A stretch of DNA of 9,526 nt, from positions 1 through 9,526 of the forward strand of contig JBBSTI010000139.1 of the NCBI GenBank assembly GCA_038236005.1, written 5' to 3'. Both the position numbers and the translations under genes were made by a program. A model generated the notes under the pieces. It made no database searches and was not told where the DNA came from. It saw only the letters and a list, made by a program, of their open reading frames with translations. This DNA is from CANKBT01 sp038236005 (lineage in GTDB: Bacteria; Actinomycetota; Actinomycetes; Mycobacteriales; SCTD01). The stretch's first letter is position 1, and each line of letters begins with the position of its first letter. Below, piece after piece: positions 6,750-9,526 of the stretch.

Positions 6750-6911
6750 GTGGCCATCACTGCCTCGGGCCCGCCGCAGGCGCAGATCGTGCCGGAGAGC
6801 GGCGGTCGACGCCAGGGCCGAAGTACCTGGGCGGGACGGGCCCGGATGCCCGACGACTTCGACATCACGCCGCCGGACGTTCTGGCCTCGTTCGGCGAGG
6901 AGCCGGGCTAG
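6750..6911 (+). pseudogene. C-terminal remnant of a second Phd/VapB-type antitoxin
   Basis: Reading on in the same frame after the TAA of the upstream antitoxin gives 53 residues from GTG 6750 to TAG 6909-6911. They start VAITASGPPQAQIVPE, which resembles the V-x-I-T-x-x-G-x-P-x-A-x-I-V-P strand of Phd-type antitoxins, and continue to MPDDFDITPPDVLASFGEEPG, which resembles the acidic toxin-binding tail D-D-F-D-x-x-x-P-D-x-x-L-x-x-F of antitoxins that pair with PIN (VapC) toxins. The first ~30 residues, the DNA-binding half, are absent and no VapC gene follows (next 45 bases lead to the next promoter). I infer a deletion that removed the end of one module and the beginning of the next. Expression is unlikely to be meaningful. 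Confidence 0.6.
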
Positions 6912-6953
6912 CAGGCGCTCTGCGAGCGTGGACCCGAGTGAGGGAGACGACTT

Positions 6954-6982
6954 GGTATCCCACACCGTACCCTGACCGGTAT
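6954..6982. promoter_or_regulatory. Promoter/operator region of the antitoxin-MazF pair, leaderless
   Basis: TACCCT (6968-6973) is a possible -10 element seven bases before the ATG at 6981, so the transcript would be leaderless. GGTAT occurs at 6954-6958 and again at 6978-6982. TACC (6968-6971) lies between them, giving interleaved inverted repeats that overlap the -10 and the start codon. This is a likely binding site for the ribbon-helix-helix antitoxin. The -35 is not clear. Confidence 0.4.
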
Positions 6983-7223
6983 GCCTGCCACCACCGTCAA
7001 GGTCGACACGACCCTGCGCGACCGTCTGCTCACCGAGGCGCGCAGAGAGGGCCGCACCGTGGCGCAGCTGCTCGAGATCATGCTGGCCGACCGGGAGCGC
7101 GCACAACGCTTCGCCGCACTGAAAGAGGCGATCGCCGCAACGCCGGCGTCCCACCGGGACAGCTGGCGCGCGGAGAACCAGGCCTATGAGACCACGCTGG
7201 TCGACGGCCTGGACGGGGCGTGA
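6981..7223 (+). CDS. Ribbon-helix-helix antitoxin of a MazEF-type module
   Basis: 80 residues from ATG 6981. Residues ~4-36 (TVKVDTTLRDRLLTEARREGRTVAQLLEIML) have the strand-helix-helix pattern of an RHH/MetJ-Arc DNA-binding domain. The C-terminal half is polar and ends WRAENQAYETTLVDGLDGA, an acidic arm suited to masking a toxin. The toxin gene starts within its stop codon (GTGA overlap, 7220-7223). Organisation (small RHH gene followed directly by MazF) is the usual one in actinobacteria. It neutralises the MazF ribonuclease and very probably represses the shared promoter. No Shine-Dalgarno is visible; a leaderless mRNA is likely. Confidence 0.88.
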   Translation: MPATTVKVDTTLRDRLLTEARREGRTVAQLLEIMLADRERAQRFAALKEAIAATPASHRDSWRAENQAYETTLVDGLDGA

Positions 7224-7561
7224 GCCAGACGTGGCGTCGCGGCGGCGTGCTGTGGGCCGACCTCGACCCGGTCCGGGGTCGCGAGCAGGCCGGTCGGCGA
7301 CCGGTCCTGGTCATCGCGTCGGACGCGTACCTCGACGTCGTCGAGACGCTCGTGATCGTGCTACCGGTCACGACGGTCGACCGCGGGTGGCCCAACCACG
7401 TCCCGCTGCGAGGATCCACCGGGCTGGAGCGGCCGAGCTGGGCGATGACCGAGCAGCCACGCACGCTCGACCGGACCCGGCTCACCGAGGTGTCCGGCCA
7501 CGTCGATGACCAGACCATGCGGGCCGTCGACCTGTGGCTTCGCGACTTCCTGACCCCGTGA
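7220..7561 (+). CDS. mazF: MazF/PemK-family endoribonuclease toxin
   Basis: 113 residues from GTG 7220, overlapping the antitoxin stop by four bases. The N-terminus RRGGVLWADLDPVRGREQAGRRPVLVIASD (about 6-35) is the classic MazF opening, with the G-R-R-P-V-L-V-I strand whose arginine contributes to catalysis in the family. VLPVTT (about 48-52) supplies the conserved threonine, and TEQPRTLDRTRLTEVSGHVDD (about 77-97) is the usual second half. It is full length, with no disruption visible. MazF enzymes cut single-stranded RNA at short sequences and stop growth when free of antitoxin; specificity cannot be predicted here. It ends 27 bases before the convergent P450 gene. Confidence 0.92.
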   Translation: MSQTWRRGGVLWADLDPVRGREQAGRRPVLVIASDAYLDVVETLVIVLPVTTVDRGWPNHVPLRGSTGLERPSWAMTEQPRTLDRTRLTEVSGHVDDQTMRAVDLWLRDFLTP

Positions 7562-7588
7562 CGTGCCTGGTCCAAGACGACGGTCGGG

Positions 7589-8863
7589 TCAGCGCGTCCG
7601 GACCGGCAGGTGCTCCCAGCCGCGGAGCACCCGGGTCGTCGTACGCCGTGCCCCCGGTTCGAGCGCGAGCCCCGGGAACCGGTCGAACAGGGCGCGCAGC
7701 CCGACCTCGCCCTCGAGCCGCGCGAGCGACGCGCCCAGGCAGAAGTGCCGGCCGCTGGAGAAGCTGACGTGCTCGCGGGCGTTGGCGCGGCCGACGTCGA
7801 AGGCGTCCGGGTCGGCGAACACGGCCGGGTCGCGGTTGGCGCCGCCCAGCATCGTGACGACCAGCCCGCCCGCCTGGACCTGATGACCGGCGACCTCGGT
7901 CGCGCGTACGGCAAAACGCGCGGTGACCTGCACCGGTGACTCGTAGCGGAGCACCTCGTCGACCGCGTTGGGCCAGAGCTCTGGGTCCTGCTGCAGCCGG
8001 GCGAGCTGGTCCGGGTGCTCGGTCAGCAGGACCGTCCCGCTGCCGAGCAGGTTGACCGTGGTCTCGAACCCGGCCGCGAGCACCAGGCCGGCCAGGCTGC
8101 GCAGCTCGGTGTCGGACAGCTCCGCCTGCCCGACCAGCTGGCTGAACAGGTCGTCGCCGGGCTCACGCCGGACCCGCGCAAGGTGCTCGGTGAGCCAGGT
8201 CGAGAACTCCCGTACGCCCTGCTCGACCGACCGGTGCTGCCGGCGGTTGAGCCCGATGTCCAGGCTCGGCGCCCCGGCCCGGCCGAACGCCAGGACGCGG
8301 GCGTGGTCCGCCGGGCGTACGCCGAGGATCTCGGAGATCATGACGACCGGCAGCCGGCTGCAGTAGGCGTCGATCAGCTCGACCCGCGGCTCGGTCATCC
8401 GGTCCAGCAGGTCGGCCGCGACCTGTTCGGTGCGGGCGCGCAGGTTCTCGATCGCACGGGCCGTGAAGACCCGGGAGACCGTACGGCGCATCCGGGTGTG
8501 GTCCGGCGGCTCGGTGACCAGCAGCGACGGCGGGTCGACCGGGCCGAGCAGAGCCGGGTCCCGGGCCCACCGGGCGACCCGGCCCAGGGCACCGGGCAGG
8601 ACGTCGTCACCAGGGCCGGCCCGCAGGTCGTCGTTGCGCAGCGCCTCGGTGACGACGGCGTGGCTCGCGGTGATGGAGCCGAGCTTGCCTCGTACGAGGG
8701 TGCCGCGGTCCCGCACCTCGGCGTAAAGGGGGTAGGGGTCGGCGCGGTGGGCGAGGTCGGTGACCGACCGGGCCTGCAGGTCACCCTGCTTCGCTGCGCG
8801 CTTCATGGCGAGGCGCACCACGCCGTGCTGGGTCGCCCAGCGCAGATCCGTCCGCAGATCCAT
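7589..8863 (-). CDS. Cytochrome P450 monooxygenase
   Basis: 424 residues from ATG 8863, preceded by GAAGGGG six bases upstream. The frame is open to an upstream start at 8902, but the ribosome site supports 8863. Motifs (424 numbering): substrate-access region with EPPDHTRMRRTVSRVFT (about 118-134), I-helix AGFETT (264-269), ExxR EVLR (303-306), and the haem-binding loop FSSGRHFCLG (368-377) with Cys375 as the axial ligand. It is a soluble class I bacterial P450 needing ferredoxin and reductase, neither of which is encoded nearby. The substrate is unknown; family members hydroxylate natural products, lipids or xenobiotics. It appears as a stand-alone gene, convergent with mazF and divergent from a broken regulator gene. 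Confidence 0.95.
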   Translation of the reverse strand: MDLRTDLRWATQHGVVRLAMKRAAKQGDLQARSVTDLAHRADPYPLYAEVRDRGTLVRGKLGSITASHAVVTEALRNDDLRAGPGDDVLPGALGRVARWARDPALLGPVDPPSLLVTEPPDHTRMRRTVSRVFTARAIENLRARTEQVAADLLDRMTEPRVELIDAYCSRLPVVMISEILGVRPADHARVLAFGRAGAPSLDIGLNRRQHRSVEQGVREFSTWLTEHLARVRREPGDDLFSQLVGQAELSDTELRSLAGLVLAAGFETTVNLLGSGTVLLTEHPDQLARLQQDPELWPNAVDEVLRYESPVQVTARFAVRATEVAGHQVQAGGLVVTMLGGANRDPAVFADPDAFDVGRANAREHVSFSSGRHFCLGASLARLEGEVGLRALFDRFPGLALEPGARRTTTRVLRGWEHLPVRTR

Positions 8864-8931
8864 CCTTGGCCCCTTCGTCGCCGTCGAGCCTGCCACGCGC
8901 ACGGGGATGGCGTGACGGCTGCACGTCGGCC

Positions 8932-9211
8932 GTGATCGATCGCGAGCTCATCCGCGAGGCGCGCCCAGCGCACGGGGCTGACCCAGCGCGAGCTGGTCGA
9001 GCGGGCCGGGACGACGCAGTCCTCGATCGCCCGCCTCGAGTCGTGCCGCACCGACCCGTCGCTGGTCGACGTGCTGCGGATGGTCTGGCTGACCGGCCTC
9101 GACCCGCGTGCGCCCTCGTACGGCTGCCCCCTGACTCCTGCTTTGGTGATCTACGGGCCTCAAAGCAAGCAAAGATCACCCGCGTATGACGAGCGACTCC
9201 CGCGTTGGTGA
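8932..9211 (+). pseudogene. XRE-family helix-turn-helix gene, frameshifted
   Basis: From GTG 8932 the frame reads VIDRELIREARPAHG and then goes out of register. After GGGG (8974-8977) the neighbouring frame carries LTQRELVERAGTTQSSIARL followed by ESCRTDPSLVDVLRMV, an unmistakable XRE/Cro helix-turn-helix. Removing one G of that run joins the two halves into a continuous HTH protein. The second frame has no start codon of its own because a TGA lies at 8933-8935. The C-terminal part (about 9090 on) reads into inverted repeats and ends at TGA 9209-9211, so the natural end is probably lost or earlier. Either a genuine pseudogene or a single-base sequencing error in the homopolymer. Such short HTH proteins are often antitoxins or regulators of a neighbouring gene. 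Confidence 0.72.
9145..9180. repeat. Inverted repeat with GGTGATCT arms
   Basis: GGTGATCT (9145-9152) and AGATCACC (9173-9180) form perfect 8-bp arms around 20 bases. The core is shared with the longer inverted repeat just downstream, so the sequence occurs four times in alternating orientation within about 100 bases. Confidence 0.6.
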
Positions 9212-9246
9212 TCTTCGCCGAGAAACCCGGTCCAAGATCACCAACG
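9203..9246. repeat. 13-bp perfect inverted repeat with the same core
   Basis: CGTTGGTGATCTT (9203-9215) is followed after 18 bases by AAGATCACCAACG (9234-9246), a perfect match. It lies between the broken HTH gene and groEL. It may be an additional terminator stem, a regulator site, or a member of a dispersed palindromic repeat family; it is too long to expect by chance. Confidence 0.7.
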
Positions 9247-9266
9247 GATGAAGGGTGCGGGAACGC

Positions 9267-9306
9267 CGACGGGGCGGCCCCTCCGTGTGGAGAGACCGCC
9301 CCGTCG
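9267..9306 (-). terminator. Rho-independent-like terminator of groEL
   Basis: CGACGGGGCGG (9267-9277) and CCGCCCCGTCG (9296-9306) form an 11-bp perfect stem. The loop contains a second small stem, CTCC/GGAG, with a GTGT tip (9281-9292). It begins 26 bases after the groEL stop on the minus strand. No U run follows, which is common in actinobacteria. Confidence 0.75.
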
Positions 9307-9332
9307 TACGAGCTGGTCGAGCGGGTGCAGGA

Positions 9333-9526
9333 CTAGAAGTCCATGCCGCCCATGCCGCCGTCGCCGCCACCCATCGGGGCGCCGGCCTTCTCGGGCTTGT
9401 CGGCGATGACCGCCTCGGTGGTGAGGAACAGCGCCGCGATGGACGCGGCGTTCTGCAGCGCCGAGCGGGTGACCTTGGCCGGGTCGATGATCCCCGCGGC
9501 CAGCATGTCCACGTACTCGCCGGTCG
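9333..9526 (-). CDS. groEL: 60 kDa chaperonin GroEL, C-terminal part (partial)
   Basis: The last 64 residues or so of GroEL, running off the right edge. Visible are the conserved equatorial-domain strings AAGIIDPAKVTRSALQNAASIA, SIAALFLTTEAVIADKPEK, and the mobile tail ending GGMGGMDF before TAG (9335-9333). GroEL forms the double-ring ATP-driven folding chamber. The GGM-rich tail, as opposed to the His-rich tail of some actinobacterial GroEL1 copies, marks this as the housekeeping-type (GroEL2-like) copy. No co-chaperonin gene is visible downstream, so groES is either upstream outside the window or elsewhere. Confidence 0.97.
   Translation of the reverse strand, partial: TGEYVDMLAAGIIDPAKVTRSALQNAASIAALFLTTEAVIADKPEKAGAPMGGGDGGMGGMDF

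Noticed and set aside
6711..7154. Minus-strand open frame of 147 codons across the antitoxin remnants and the MazF antitoxin
   Set aside because: No recognisable domain, and it lies antisense to the well-supported ribbon-helix-helix antitoxin.
8015..8935. + strand open frame of 306 codons
   Set aside because: Antisense to the P450 gene, whose haem, I-helix and ExxR motifs fix the true frame.
1..9526. CRISPR arrays, tRNA or rRNA genes, complete insertion sequences
   Set aside because: I saw no regularly spaced repeats, no cloverleaf-like sequence and no transposase with terminal repeats in the window.

Overview
The window reads as chromosomal DNA of a high-GC Gram-positive (actinobacterium). 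Third codon positions are strongly G/C, CGTAC-type strings are common, GTG starts and 4-bp stop/start overlaps recur, several genes look leaderless, and the partial chaperonin at the right edge ends in the GGM-rich GroEL tail. I cannot place it to genus from sequence alone; a Propionibacteriales-type genome is only a guess.

Layout, left to right: (1) the 3' end of an unrecognised gene (2-211), then a two-gene + strand unit of small membrane proteins (352-1307), the second DUF4126-like. (2) A minus-strand unit of a DrrA-type ABC ATPase, a DrrB-type ABC-2 permease and a NERD-domain, C-terminally membrane-anchored protein (4087 down to 1353). (3) A minus-strand nuclease unit (6299 down to 4173): a 52-codon ORF whose first ~28 codons look like the N-terminus of a type I restriction methyltransferase subunit (HsdM), then a NucS/DUF91-like PD-(D/E)XK protein, then an Mrr-type restriction endonuclease. 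(4) A + strand toxin-antitoxin patch (6409-7561): an orphan Phd/YefM antitoxin, an in-frame remnant of a second Phd-type antitoxin, and an apparently intact antitoxin/MazF pair. (5) A minus-strand cytochrome P450 (7589-8863). (6) A frameshifted XRE helix-turn-helix gene (8932 to about 9211), a set of inverted repeats, a terminator hairpin and the 3' end of groEL (minus strand).

The central part (4.1-7.6 kb) looks like a decayed defence or accessory island. It has a near-deleted type I R-M locus, two nuclease genes just downstream on the same strand and tightly spaced, and toxin-antitoxin modules that are partly eroded. The ABC exporter/NERD unit and the P450 appear intact. The most interesting candidates are the NucS-like + Mrr pair as a possible two-protein modification-dependent restriction system, and the same-frame junction of two antitoxin fragments separated by a single stop codon.
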